A DNA stretch of 64,000 bases, taken from assembly GCA_947502645.1 (NCBI GenBank), contig CANNAD010000001.1:1054001-1118000 (forward strand), read 5' to 3'. The translations under genes were made by a program, and so were the position numbers. This DNA is from an uncultured Micrococcaceae bacterium (GTDB lineage: Bacteria > Actinomycetota > Actinomycetes > Actinomycetales > Micrococcaceae). Under the pieces are notes generated by a model. It ran no database searches and was not told the origin of the DNA. It was given only the letters and a program-made list of their open reading frames with translations. Shown in pieces: positions 18,714 to 27,687 of the stretch (the stretch's first letter is position 1; each line of letters begins with the position of its first letter).

Positions 18714-18742
18714 GTTACAGGAGAGTTCACCTTCCGTTTACT
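18714..18742 (+). promoter_or_regulatory. PHO-box-like direct repeats upstream of pst operon
   Basis: Three 7-base units at exact 11-base spacing: GTTACAG (18714), GTTCACC (18725) and GTTTACT (18736). This matches the direct-repeat unit and period of the PhoP box described in Streptomyces (GTTCACC). It lies about 110 bases before pstS, so phosphate-starvation control of the pst operon by a PhoR-PhoP system is expected. The regulator genes are not in the window. Confidence 0.75.
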
Positions 18743-18847
18743 TTGGTGGGCCATGCTCGTCATCTGCGGCTTCTACTTTCGTAGGGGATCCGGATATCCG
18801 GGGCACCGAAGTGGCAGACGTAATGAAACCCGAAAGAGGCATGTGAA

Positions 18848-19966
18848 GTGAAGGCTCTCCGTTTTTACCGTTCAGCGGCACTGATTTCCGTGGCTGCGAT
18901 CGCACTGACAGCTTGCGGTTCAGACAATGCAACACAGACCGACGCCGGCGCTGACGGCAGTTCCGCAGCAGTGAGCTCCAGCGTCAGCGGCACGCTGACC
19001 GGAATCGGCGCATCTTCACAGAAGGCTGCCATGGAAGCGTGGAAGGTGGGCTTCGAGGAACTGAACCCTGAGGCGAAGGTCCAGTACTCGCCGGACGGTT
19101 CCGGTGCCGGGCGCAAGGCATTCCTCAGCGGCGGCTCCCAGTTCGCTGGTTCCGACGCTTACCTGAAGGACGAGGAAATGGAAGCGGCCAAGGAGGTCTG
19201 CGGACCCGATGGCGCCTTGAACATCCCTGCCTACATCTCGCCGATCGCCGTCGCATTCAACCTGGGCGACGTCAAGGAACTGAACCTCGACGCAGACACG
19301 ATCGCGAAGATCTTCACCAGTGAAATCAAGAAGTGGAACGACCCGGTCATCGCCAAGCAGAACGAGGGCACGGAGTTGCCTGACACCGCGATCACCGTGG
19401 TTCACCGTTCAGACGAGTCCGGAACCACCGAAAACTTTGTGGACTACCTGTCCGCTGCCGCACCCAAGACGTGGACCTACGAAGTCTCCGGTGACTGGCC
19501 TGCCGACATCCAGTCCGAGAACGCCAAGGGAACGTCCGGTGTTATCGCGACCGCTACCGCAACTGACGGAGCCATCACCTACGCGGATGCTTCAGCTGTA
19601 GGGGATCTCGGCCAGGTCAACGTCAAGGTTGGCGAAGAGTACGTGGCGTTGAACTCAGAGGCAGCCGCGAAGGCCGTTGAGGTCGCAACACCCGTTGAGG
19701 GTCGTTCGGACCTCGACATGTCACTGGACCTGAAGCGTGACACCACCGAATCCGGTGCCTACCCGATCGTCCTGATCAGCTACCACCTCTACTGCACCGC
19801 ATACGAGGACCAGGAAACTGTGGATCTGGTCAAGGCCTTCGGCGAGTACGTCATCAGCGAAGAGGGACAGTCCGACGCCGAAGATTCAGCCGGTAACGCA
19901 CCTATCTCGGATAGTCTGCGGGAAGATGCCCGGAAGGCTATCGACTCCATCAAGGTCGCTTCCTAG
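18848..19966 (+). CDS. pstS: Phosphate ABC transporter substrate-binding lipoprotein
   Basis: 372 aa. Captures phosphate outside the membrane for PstCAB. A lipoprotein signal peptide ends in LTAC with the lipidated Cys at residue 23. A Ser-rich linker follows, then the PstS fold with GIGASSQKAAMEAWK, YSPDGSGAGRKAFLSGGSQFAGSDAYL and VHRSDESGTTENFVDYL, the phosphate-contact segments. Starts with GTG 18848 behind AGAGG. First gene of pstSCAB, preceded by the PHO-box-like repeats. Confidence 0.96.
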   Translation: MKALRFYRSAALISVAAIALTACGSDNATQTDAGADGSSAAVSSSVSGTLTGIGASSQKAAMEAWKVGFEELNPEAKVQYSPDGSGAGRKAFLSGGSQFAGSDAYLKDEEMEAAKEVCGPDGALNIPAYISPIAVAFNLGDVKELNLDADTIAKIFTSEIKKWNDPVIAKQNEGTELPDTAITVVHRSDESGTTENFVDYLSAAAPKTWTYEVSGDWPADIQSENAKGTSGVIATATATDGAITYADASAVGDLGQVNVKVGEEYVALNSEAAAKAVEVATPVEGRSDLDMSLDLKRDTTESGAYPIVLISYHLYCTAYEDQETVDLVKAFGEYVISEEGQSDAEDSAGNAPISDSLREDARKAIDSIKVAS

Positions 19967-20062
19967 CAGTTCCGTGGTTCGTCATGTTGCCATCGCGGGC
20001 CCAACCGTGAAAACTGTCAACAGCGACCATCAGTTCCTATTCACACCCCGAAGGGTCAGTAA

Positions 20063-20995
20063 TTGTCGTCCAACACGTTGAACAGCTCAGGCGGGGGAGG
20101 CCGCACCGGAGACCGCGTATTCTCCGGTGCGTCGCTCTTCGCAGGGTGTCTTATCCTCGCCGTGCTGTTCAGCGTGGCGGTCTTCCTGCTGGTGCAGGCA
20201 TTGCCGACCTTCAGCGCCGATCCGGAACTGGTGACTGGCGGGGAGGGGTTCACCAACTACATTGTCCCCATCGTCATCGGGACCGTGATCGCCGCGTCAA
20301 TCGCCATTCTGCTCGCTACACCGGTGGGAATCGGGGTGGCCCTGTTCATTTCCCACTACGCGCCGCGGAAGCTGTCGCAGGGTCTTGGATACGTCATTGA
20401 CCTGCTCGCGGCCATCCCCTCTGTGGTCTACGGCGCCTGGGGTTATGCAGTGCTGGCGCCTGAACTGGCCAAGATTTACGACACGTTGGCCCGCACCGTC
20501 GGTTGGATTCCCATTTTCGAGGGTCCGGCAAGCCAGACTGGTAAAACCATGCTGACGGCGGGCATAGTCCTTGCGGTCATGGTGCTTCCCATCATCACGT
20601 CGCTGAGCCGTGAAATCTTCCTGCAGGCACCGAAACTCCATGAGGAAGCTGCGCTGGCTCTCGGAGCTACCCGTTGGGAGACCATCCGGATGGCGGTACT
20701 TCCCTTCGCCCGGCCCGGCATCATCAGCGCCGTCATGCTGGGGCTTGGCCGCGCGCTGGGCGAAACGATGGCCGTGGCGCTGGTCCTGTCCTCCGGCCCG
20801 TTGATGGCTTCGCTCATCAAGTCCGGCAATCAGACCATCGCCGCGGAGATCGCCCTCAACTTCCCCGAGGCCTTCGGGCTGCGGCTCAGTGAGCTCATTG
20901 CCGCTGGTCTGGTTCTGTTCGTCATCACCCTCGCGGTCAACATGGTGGCCCGCTGGGTTATCAGCCGTCACAAAGAATTCTCGGGAGCCAACTGA
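20063..20995 (+). CDS. pstC: Phosphate ABC transporter permease PstC
   Basis: 310 aa. Inner-membrane channel subunit with about six transmembrane helices and the permease EAA loop (EEAALALGATRWETIRMAVLPFARPGI). The only plausible start is TTG 20063, with AAGGG about nine bases upstream; there is no in-frame ATG or GTG before the first helix. A TTG start could reduce PstC translation relative to PstS. Its TGA overlaps the pstA ATG (ATGA). Confidence 0.95.
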   Translation: MSSNTLNSSGGGGRTGDRVFSGASLFAGCLILAVLFSVAVFLLVQALPTFSADPELVTGGEGFTNYIVPIVIGTVIAASIAILLATPVGIGVALFISHYAPRKLSQGLGYVIDLLAAIPSVVYGAWGYAVLAPELAKIYDTLARTVGWIPIFEGPASQTGKTMLTAGIVLAVMVLPIITSLSREIFLQAPKLHEEAALALGATRWETIRMAVLPFARPGIISAVMLGLGRALGETMAVALVLSSGPLMASLIKSGNQTIAAEIALNFPEAFGLRLSELIAAGLVLFVITLAVNMVARWVISRHKEFSGAN

Positions 20996-22104
20996 TGAGC
21001 AGCCCCACTCCTACCCTCAGCCGAACCACGTCATCCCTCACCAAGAACCAGCTGCCGGGCTACGCCATCTGGGCGATCCTCGCCGGTGCTGTGGTGTTGG
21101 GGGCGGCAGCCTCGAGCGCGCTCGGGTTCTCCATAGCGACATTCGCCATTTTCGCCGCCGTGTTCTTCGTTCTCGGCGGGTGGTTGATCACCTCCGTGGT
21201 CGAAGGTCCCCGAAAGGGCCGCGATGCGCTGGCTACCTACCTCATGTACGGCGCGTTCCTGGTGGCGCTTCTTCCGTTGTTGTCGGTGATCTGGACGGTT
21301 TTGGAGAAGGGCCTGCCGGGCATGACGCACAATTTCCTCTTCACCTCCATGAATGGCATGACCGGTGCCGTGGACAATGAAACCGTGGAAGGTGGAACGC
21401 CGGTTCTCGGCGGTGCTTACCACGCTGTGATCGGTACACTTCTGATCACCCTCTGGACCACGCTGATCTCCGTTCCGGTTGGACTGCTGACCGCCGTCTA
21501 CCTGGTTGAATACGGCGAGGGCAAGGCGCTTTCGCGTGCCATCACGTTCTTCGTGGACGTCATGACCGGAATCCCCTCGATCGTTGCAGGTCTCTTTGCG
21601 GCAGCACTGTTCGGCATGATTTTCGGTCCGGGAACCCGTACCGGGTTCGTGGCCGCCGTCGCACTGTCAGTGCTGATGGTGCCCGTGGTCGTCCGCTCCA
21701 CCGAAGAGATGCTTCGCATCGTTCCCAACGAACTACGCGAAGCCTCCTACGCCCTCGGGGTACGTAAGTGGCGCACCATCGTGAAGGTGGTCATTCCGAC
21801 GGCGATCTCCGGTATCGCCTCGGGAGTCACCCTGGCTATCGCGCGCGTCATCGGGGAGACGGCGCCAATCCTGGTAACGGCCGGTTTTGCGAGCGCCATC
21901 AACTGGAACGTATTCTCCGGGTGGATGAGTACGCTCCCAACGTTTATCTACTACCAGATCCTCACCCCGACGTCCCCGACAAACGTGGACCCCAGCGTCC
22001 AGCGGGCATGGGCGGCAGCGCTGTTGTTGATCATCATGGTTATGCTGCTGAACCTCGTTGCGCGACTCGTCGCACGGTTGTTCGCACCGAAGACCGGTCG
22101 CTGA
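20995..22104 (+). CDS. pstA: Phosphate ABC transporter permease PstA
   Basis: 369 aa. Second channel subunit, with additional N-terminal helices (about residues 17-110) before the usual permease core and an EAA loop (REASYALGVRKWRTIVKVVIPTAISGI). PstA proteins of this longer type are common in actinobacteria. ATG overlaps the pstC stop; pstB follows after 39 bases. Confidence 0.95.
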   Translation: MSSPTPTLSRTTSSLTKNQLPGYAIWAILAGAVVLGAAASSALGFSIATFAIFAAVFFVLGGWLITSVVEGPRKGRDALATYLMYGAFLVALLPLLSVIWTVLEKGLPGMTHNFLFTSMNGMTGAVDNETVEGGTPVLGGAYHAVIGTLLITLWTTLISVPVGLLTAVYLVEYGEGKALSRAITFFVDVMTGIPSIVAGLFAAALFGMIFGPGTRTGFVAAVALSVLMVPVVVRSTEEMLRIVPNELREASYALGVRKWRTIVKVVIPTAISGIASGVTLAIARVIGETAPILVTAGFASAINWNVFSGWMSTLPTFIYYQILTPTSPTNVDPSVQRAWAAALLLIIMVMLLNLVARLVARLFAPKTGR

Positions 22105-22143
22105 GGCGACCACCCGGAATTTCATCGTCAGAGAAGGAAAAGA

Positions 22144-22923
22144 ATGACCAAGCGAATCGACGTCAGGGATCTCAACGTCTACTACGGCAATTTTCTGGCC
22201 GTGGAGGGCGTGAATATCAACATCGAACCACGTTCGGTGACGGCGTTTATCGGTCCTTCCGGCTGTGGCAAGTCAACGTTCCTGCGGACGCTGAACCGCA
22301 TGCACGAGGTGTTGCCTGGTGCACGTGTTGAAGGCGAAGTGCTACTCGACGGCGAGGACCTCTACGGTCCCGGCGTGGATCCGGTGGCTGTCCGGACACA
22401 GATCGGCATGGTTTTTCAACGGCCCAATCCCTTCCCCACCATGTCTATCCGCGACAACGTCCTTGCCGGGGTGAAGCTCAACAATAAGCGGATCAGCCGC
22501 TCCGACGCCGATGCTCTGGTGGAACGCTCCCTCACGGGTGCCAATCTGTGGAAGGAGGTCAAGGACAGGCTTGACAAGCCCGGGTCAGGGCTTTCTGGCG
22601 GTCAGCAACAGCGCTTGTGTATTGCACGAGCTATCGCCGTTTCTCCGCAGGTAATTCTCATGGATGAGCCCTGCTCCGCTCTGGACCCGATCTCAACGCT
22701 CGCGATCGAGGATCTGATCGAGGAGCTCAAGAGCAACTACACCGTGGTGATCGTGACCCACAACATGCAGCAGGCGGCCCGTGTCTCGGACAAGACCGCG
22801 TTCTTCAACATCGCGGGCACCGGCAAACCTGGCAAGCTCATCGAGTACTCAGACACAAACCTGATTTTCAGTAACCCCACCGAAAAGGCCACCGAGGACT
22901 ACGTGTCCGGCCGCTTCGGATAG
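22144..22923 (+). CDS. pstB: Phosphate ABC transporter ATPase
   Basis: 259 aa. ATP-hydrolysing subunit of the Pst importer. Walker [10 protein letters not shown], signature [10 protein letters not shown], Walker [14 protein letters not shown] and the switch His in VIVTHNM are all intact. ATG 22144 follows GAAGGA. It ends ten bases from the stop of the Pit gene on the other strand, so the high- and low-affinity phosphate systems converge here. Confidence 0.97.
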   Translation: MTKRIDVRDLNVYYGNFLAVEGVNINIEPRSVTAFIGPSGCGKSTFLRTLNRMHEVLPGARVEGEVLLDGEDLYGPGVDPVAVRTQIGMVFQRPNPFPTMSIRDNVLAGVKLNNKRISRSDADALVERSLTGANLWKEVKDRLDKPGSGLSGGQQQRLCIARAIAVSPQVILMDEPCSALDPISTLAIEDLIEELKSNYTVVIVTHNMQQAARVSDKTAFFNIAGTGKPGKLIEYSDTNLIFSNPTEKATEDYVSGRFG

Positions 22924-22933
22924 ATCGGTAGGA

Positions 22934-23941
22934 CTACAGCAGTGGGCTCAGAGCAAGAAAAAATACTGCGCCCAGAGCCGCCGTCGCGACTGCCGTGGCC
23001 AGCCAGATGAACAGGATGTGGCGCACCACGGTGAGTCGGACCGTGGCAAAACGCTGATTTGCTCCAGCGCCCACAATGGCGGAAGCAACGGTGTGGGTGC
23101 TGGAGAGCGGTACGTGGAGCGTGATTGCTCCGAGGAACAGCATCGCGGAGCTGACGCCCTGGGCTGTCATACCCCGTAAGGGGTCTACCCGGACCAGCTT
23201 TTCCGCCAGGGTATGGCTGATCCGCCAGCCGCCGAACATCGAGCCGGCCGCGAGCAGTACGGCCGCGAATATCTGCACCCACAGGGGCATTTCACTGCCG
23301 GTGGCGTAACCGGCTGCCATGAGGCTCAGCAGGACCACCGCCATGGTCCGCTGCCCGTCCTGCAGGCCATGTCCAAGGGCGAACGCACCAGTCAGGACGG
23401 CCTGTGCCATGCGGTTACCGGTATTCGCGCGGCGTGGTGAGGAGTACCGCATGAGCCACATGGCCGGGTACACCGCAAGGTAGGACAGGGCGAACGCCGC
23501 CACTGGCGAGAGCAGCAGTGGCAGGACAATCAGCCAGATCGCACCGTTGGCATCAGCGATGTCGTGACCACCAAAGTGGGCGGCGGCCAGTCCGGCTCCC
23601 ATGAGTCCGCCCAGTAGGGCGTGGGTGGATGATGAGGGCATACGCCAGCGCCACGTCAGGACACTCCAGCTGATGGCACTGACGAGCCCGGCAACCAGGA
23701 TGCCCAGGCCAACGGAGCCGCTGGGCAGCGACAACCATTCGTCGGTGAACAGCGCTGCGATCCCCGTGCCCATCAGGGCGCCGACCAAGTTGAAGGTGGC
23801 AACCAGCAGGACGGCGACGGTCGGGGTCAGAGCGCGGGTCCGGACGGCGGTCGCCACCGAGTTCGAGACGTCGTGGAAGCCGTTCAGGAAAGCGAAAGCC
23901 CCGGCCAGACCTACGGTCACCGCCAGGAAAACAACTTCCAC
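22934..23941 (-). CDS. Inorganic phosphate transporter, Pit family
   Basis: 335 aa with nine to ten hydrophobic helices. Low-affinity phosphate (metal-phosphate) symporter. The duplicated PHO-4 signature is visible: FLNGFHDVSNSVATAV near the N-terminus and GAFALGHGLQDGQRTM in the second half. GTG 23941 directly abuts the TGA of the DUF47 gene, so the two are cotranscribed with DUF47 first. Typical Pit accessory pairing. Confidence 0.93.
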   Translation of the reverse strand: MEVVFLAVTVGLAGAFAFLNGFHDVSNSVATAVRTRALTPTVAVLLVATFNLVGALMGTGIAALFTDEWLSLPSGSVGLGILVAGLVSAISWSVLTWRWRMPSSSTHALLGGLMGAGLAAAHFGGHDIADANGAIWLIVLPLLLSPVAAFALSYLAVYPAMWLMRYSSPRRANTGNRMAQAVLTGAFALGHGLQDGQRTMAVVLLSLMAAGYATGSEMPLWVQIFAAVLLAAGSMFGGWRISHTLAEKLVRVDPLRGMTAQGVSSAMLFLGAITLHVPLSSTHTVASAIVGAGANQRFATVRLTVVRHILFIWLATAVATAALGAVFFLALSPLL

Positions 23942-24559
23942 TCAGGATTCCTTGACCAGGATACTGCCCACGTGGGTTGCAAGCCGGCGGAGGTCGGTGA
24001 CAACGTCCATCAGCTGGGCTGCGACGTCCCGGTGGCGGGCGTAGGTGAGAATCTTGTGGTCGCGTTGGAGTTCGCTGATCCAGGTCCGATGCGTCCTGAC
24101 CGCCCGGCGGGACAAGCGCAACATCTCGATCCAGTACTCCTCAAGGTCCTCAAGGGAGCCCAGGCGCTTCATCGCGTCAACTGACAGCAGCGCCTGACGG
24201 TTGATGACTTCCAGCTGTTCGGTTGCCCGCTTCGAGTGGTGTGTCAATTTGTACAGCGTGATCAGTTCGGCTGCGCCGTCCAGTTTTTCCACGGCTTCAG
24301 CCAGCAGGCGGGACAGTGCATAGAGATCCTCACGGGGGAGAGGATTGATGAAGCTCGTGCGCATCTGGGTCATCAGAGCGAAATGGAGGTTCGAGGCCTT
24401 CTCATCAACATCGTGGAGCTGCTGTGCCAGATCGTCATAGTCATCCAACGATGCGCCGAGAATCTGGGACATGATGTCGGTCCCGTGGACCAACTCCATG
24501 GCCATGCTTGATAACAGTTCAAGCCCGGCGTTCTCCTGCGGGAAAAGACGTAGTTTCAC
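23942..24559 (-). CDS. DUF47 (PhoU-like) phosphate transport regulator
   Basis: 205 aa, all helical, with the pattern MKLRLFPQEN at the start, EKASNLHFALMTQMRTSFINPLPREDLYALSRLLAEAVEKLDG in the middle and repeated AVRTHR-type helices. DUF47 proteins are PhoU relatives encoded next to pit genes and are thought to control transporter activity. GTG 24559 follows AAGGA. Immediately upstream of pit on the minus strand with no gap. Confidence 0.92.
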   Translation of the reverse strand: MKLRLFPQENAGLELLSSMAMELVHGTDIMSQILGASLDDYDDLAQQLHDVDEKASNLHFALMTQMRTSFINPLPREDLYALSRLLAEAVEKLDGAAELITLYKLTHHSKRATEQLEVINRQALLSVDAMKRLGSLEDLEEYWIEMLRLSRRAVRTHRTWISELQRDHKILTYARHRDVAAQLMDVVTDLRRLATHVGSILVKES

Positions 24560-24638
24560 CGGGGTGTCCTTCTTGGGGTGGGCGCGTCAACAGTGGACAC
24601 AATAATGGTGTCGAACCGGGAGCGCCTCTCGGCGAAAG

Positions 24639-24653
24639 GCCGCTCGAAGCGGC
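24639..24653 (-). terminator. Small hairpin downstream of the 24750-25397 gene
   Basis: GCCGCT-CGA-AGCGGC, perfect 6-bp stem and three-base loop, followed on the minus strand by CTTTC. Weak candidate terminator. Confidence 0.35.
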
Positions 24654-24749
24654 TATCAGTTGAAGCCCGGGGGTTCCGCGGTCCGACACCACCTTCAGTT
24701 TTCTCTCTTCTCCCGGGTGTTGTCAACACGCCCCATCTGCGAAGAATTA

Positions 24750-25397
24750 CTAATCCAGTTCGCCGCGGCGCCAGGAAGCCGCCGCGTGCTCCAGGTCCTC
24801 CGCTGTTTTGACCAGCTGGTGGGAGTTGCGGGTCAGGAACGTCGCATGGGCCTGGCCCGAGTGCTCTGCTGCATCGGCATGGTTGGCCTGACCGAGAGCC
24901 AGAACGCGGCAGAACGCGGCGAAACGTTCGAGGGCGACGTCGAACTCTCCCTCGAAGGCGCCGGAAAGGATGGTGTCCGCCATCTCCTGTACTTCTTTCT
25001 CTCCGGGGGGTTCCGCGACACCGGCTACAACATTGGAGACCTGCGCCGTTTCCTTCCCCGCTTTGAAGTATGCAGCTATTCGCTCGGGATTGCGCTGGGT
25101 TGCCGCGCGCAGAGCGTACAGCCGCCAGAGCGCGCCGGGGAGTGACCGGGGTGGGCTTTCCGCCCAGAGTTCCGCGACGGCCTCAAGTCCCTGCACATCA
25201 GCGAGTTCCACCAGCCGCTGCGTGACCTCGGGATCATCGCTCTGCCTGCCCCGGTGAACGAGGGCCTGTGCGGCAAGATGGGCGGCTTCGGAAACTCGTG
25301 CGGGATCTGCACCGCCTGAGAAGACTTCAAAATCCGAAGGTGCGAACGGCTTCGGTTTGTGATGCCGGGGAGCTTCACCGTGCTTGTTACCACTCAT
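24750..25397 (-). CDS. Conserved hypothetical helical protein
   Basis: 215 aa, soluble, predicted mostly helical from composition (repeated Ala/Leu/Glu heptad-like stretches such as VSEAAHLAAQALVHR and EVQEMADTILSGAFEGEFD). A basic, His-rich N-terminus (MSGNKHGEAPRHHKPKPF) precedes it. No family is recognised with confidence. ATG 25397 is preferred over GTG 25418 because AGGAG lies upstream of it. It reads toward the DUF47-pit pair with a 190-base gap, so it may be independent. Confidence 0.7.
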   Translation of the reverse strand: MSGNKHGEAPRHHKPKPFAPSDFEVFSGGADPARVSEAAHLAAQALVHRGRQSDDPEVTQRLVELADVQGLEAVAELWAESPPRSLPGALWRLYALRAATQRNPERIAAYFKAGKETAQVSNVVAGVAEPPGEKEVQEMADTILSGAFEGEFDVALERFAAFCRVLALGQANHADAAEHSGQAHATFLTRNSHQLVKTAEDLEHAAASWRRGELD

Positions 25398-25721
25398 GCT
25401 CCGAGGATACTCCTGCACCTGGGAGGGGTCGAGGAATCTCCGGGGCGCCTATTTATAAGCCAACTGAGTGGTGATGGTCACGTTATGGACATAAATAATG
25501 GGTGGGAGACAAGGAGCCATAACATGTGTACTATTCTGACCAGTTACACTTTGCGCGGGGGACCAAATAACGACGGTCAATTGGGTTTACGGGGAGCTTG
25601 GGGCGCCCCGTAACTACTGGAGCAATCAACACGCGCGCATGCAGGAACACGAACCGGTCCAAGTCGGGGGTGTTTCGGGGGACAACGCAACGCCATCCAT
25701 CGCATTCAGGAAGAAAAAAAC
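25398..25721 (+). other. Long non-coding leader with hairpins, upstream of the VWA gene
   Basis: 324 bases without a credible gene. It contains an AT-rich stretch near 25480-25500 that could be the promoter, GTGTA/TACAC arms around 25525-25550, a perfect 8-bp hairpin TTACGGGG (25587-25594) with CCCCGTAA (25606-25613), and the block CGGGGGAC twice (around 25556 and 25677). The length and base pairing suggest a structured 5' untranslated region. I cannot assign it to a known riboswitch class by eye. Confidence 0.45.
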
Positions 25722-27329
25722 ATGGGCCGTCATCAAACCAAGTCCAAACGACCACTACGTTTCTGGGCCATCATCATGGGCATCGCAGGAGTTGCGACAC
25801 TCACCGGAGGAATGCTCTCAACAGGATTCCTCGGCAACTTTGGCTCCTGCGATGATCCGGAACTATTTACCGTTGCGACGGACAATGACATGGCGTCAGT
25901 CCTGCGCGAGGTAACGTCTGCGCAGTCCGCCAGCGAATGCACACGGTTCACCATTGTCGCTGCCGGCCACGAGGCGACGGCGGCCAAAGTCACCGAGGGC
26001 AAGGAAGCCCCTGATCTGTGGCTTGCCGACAGCTCCACACGGGTGCGCCTCCTCGCGGGCAAGACTGAAACCGTGCAGGTTGCCAATGACTTTGCCACCA
26101 CGCCCGCTGTCGTCGTCGGAGAGAAGGGGTCGCTGGATGAACCGGCGTCCTGGCTGACCATCCTGCAGGACGAAGATGTACTCCTGGGAAGTCCATCCAA
26201 GACGTCGAGTGGCGAGCTGGCACTCTTGAACCTCCTCGGTGAGGCTGCAGCTGGAACCGTGGACCCGGCAACGGTGGAAAGCCTCCTTCCACTTCTGGCC
26301 CAGCGTGGGGTCATGTCTCCCCCTGATGATGTGCAGCTCATGCGTGAGATTGCTGATGAGGGCGGCGCCGCTGTCGTGACGGAACAGAGTTGGGTTAACT
26401 TCAGCGGAGATGCCGTTGCGAAGAAGCTCGCACCCGTGATTCCAGCTACGGGCAGTGCATTCCTTGACTACCCGCTGGTTGCTACCGCTGCCTCTGAGGA
26501 GCGCCGTGCCAGCGCCGTCGAGGCCGGCAAGAAGCTTGCTTCATGGCTCAAGGAAGACAGAGGACAAAGTAGCCTCAGCAACGCGGGCTTCCGCAGCGTT
26601 CAGGACAAGGGCCTTTCCAATGACCGCGGTGTAGGCACTGTTGCTGCGATGAAGGAGCCAGCCACGAAGAGCGTTGACGAGGCGCTCAAGGCTCTTGGCG
26701 TCGCCGCAATGCCTTACCGCACTCTTGTCGTCATGGACGTATCTGGTTCCATGAGCATCAAGGCGGGGCCGGCCACACGCATGCAGCTCACGGAAAAGGC
26801 GGCGTCGATCGGCAGTTCCCTGTTCCCGGACAACACATCTATGGGTCTGTGGGCATTCTCCACCAATCGCGGCCCCAACGGGGAGGACCACAAGGAGCTC
26901 CTGCCCATTCGCCCTCTCGACACGAAGGTTGGTAACTTGACGCAGCGCGAGCTTCTCGTCAAGGACGTAGACAACCTGAGCAGTATGGTTGGCGGGTTTA
27001 CCGGCCTCTACGACACCACGCTTGCGGCTTTCCGTACCGTGCAGGCTGGATATGACCCGCGAGCAGTCAACAGCGTCATCATCCTGACTGATGGCGCAAA
27101 CGAGGACCCCAATTCAATCGACCTCGAAACCCTGCTGAACGCGCTCAAGTCGGAACAGGACCCCACTCGTCCTGTGATCGTCGTGACGCTCGGTATCACG
27201 GAGGACGCCGACGCTGAAACCCTGAAACAGATTTCGGCTGTGACGGGTGGCAGCAGCTACACGGCAATCGAACCGGCCAAGATCCCGACGGTCTTCGTGG
27301 ACGCGCTGCGTGCGCGCACCTCGAAGTAG
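25722..27329 (+). CDS. Exported solute-binding/VWA domain fusion protein
   Basis: 535 aa. An N-terminal signal anchor (about residues 12-34) is followed by a solute-binding-protein-like domain (about 45-290; VAAGHEATAAKVTEGKEAPDLWLADS, then ALLNLLGEAAAG) and a von Willebrand factor A domain (about 335-530). The metal-ion site is complete: DVSGSMS, the Thr in GGFTGLYDT and LTDGANED. Such SBP-VWA proteins are known in actinobacteria, with no defined ligand. ATG 25722 follows AGGAAG. The preceding leader is long and structured; the next feature is tRNA-Lys. Confidence 0.85.
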   Translation: MGRHQTKSKRPLRFWAIIMGIAGVATLTGGMLSTGFLGNFGSCDDPELFTVATDNDMASVLREVTSAQSASECTRFTIVAAGHEATAAKVTEGKEAPDLWLADSSTRVRLLAGKTETVQVANDFATTPAVVVGEKGSLDEPASWLTILQDEDVLLGSPSKTSSGELALLNLLGEAAAGTVDPATVESLLPLLAQRGVMSPPDDVQLMREIADEGGAAVVTEQSWVNFSGDAVAKKLAPVIPATGSAFLDYPLVATAASEERRASAVEAGKKLASWLKEDRGQSSLSNAGFRSVQDKGLSNDRGVGTVAAMKEPATKSVDEALKALGVAAMPYRTLVVMDVSGSMSIKAGPATRMQLTEKAASIGSSLFPDNTSMGLWAFSTNRGPNGEDHKELLPIRPLDTKVGNLTQRELLVKDVDNLSSMVGGFTGLYDTTLAAFRTVQAGYDPRAVNSVIILTDGANEDPNSIDLETLLNALKSEQDPTRPVIVVTLGITEDADAETLKQISAVTGGSSYTAIEPAKIPTVFVDALRARTSK

Positions 27330-27416
27330 CTCCACGATTTGTCGTCAGACGGATAAGGTGCGCTAAAGTTGGTGGTGGTCAATTTGGACCGGCAATAGCC
27401 GACTTAATTGGCTGGA

Positions 27417-27492
27417 GGGCCTTTAGCTCAGTTGGTAGAGCATCGGACTTTTAATCCGTGGGTCGCGGGTTCGAGCCCCGCAGGGCCCACCA
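27417..27492 (+). tRNA. tRNA-Lys(TTT)
   Basis: Full cloverleaf: acceptor GGGCCTT with AGGGCCC, D-arm GCTCAGTTGGTAGAGC, anticodon loop CTTTTAA (anticodon TTT), T-loop TTCGAGC, encoded CCA. Followed at once by a strong terminator. Confidence 0.97.
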
Positions 27493-27494
27493 GC

Positions 27495-27530
27495 AAGCCC
27501 CGGAACACACTTCATGTGTTCCGGGGCTTT
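27495..27530 (+). terminator. Terminator of tRNA-Lys
   Basis: A perfect 15-bp stem (27495-27509 with 27515-27529, arm core GCCCCGGAACACA), five-base loop CTTCA, then TT. Confidence 0.9.
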
Positions 27531-27687
27531 CGCGTTAACGAGTAAGGGCAGACGATGGTCACTTAGTAAGGGTGCTGCCCTTGTTCTTGGGCGTCTGAAT
27601 GGGCAGACTGGGATGGAGGACCGGCTCGCCACAGATCGAGCATGGATTCGTTGGCGGCCCCGCAGTCAATGGAAGGAAGACGTGCAC

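Noticed and set aside
27514-27687. Upstream extension of the NADH dehydrogenase frame
   Set aside because: It overlaps the tRNA-Lys terminator, and the protein family begins at the ATG at 27688 just before the FAD motif.
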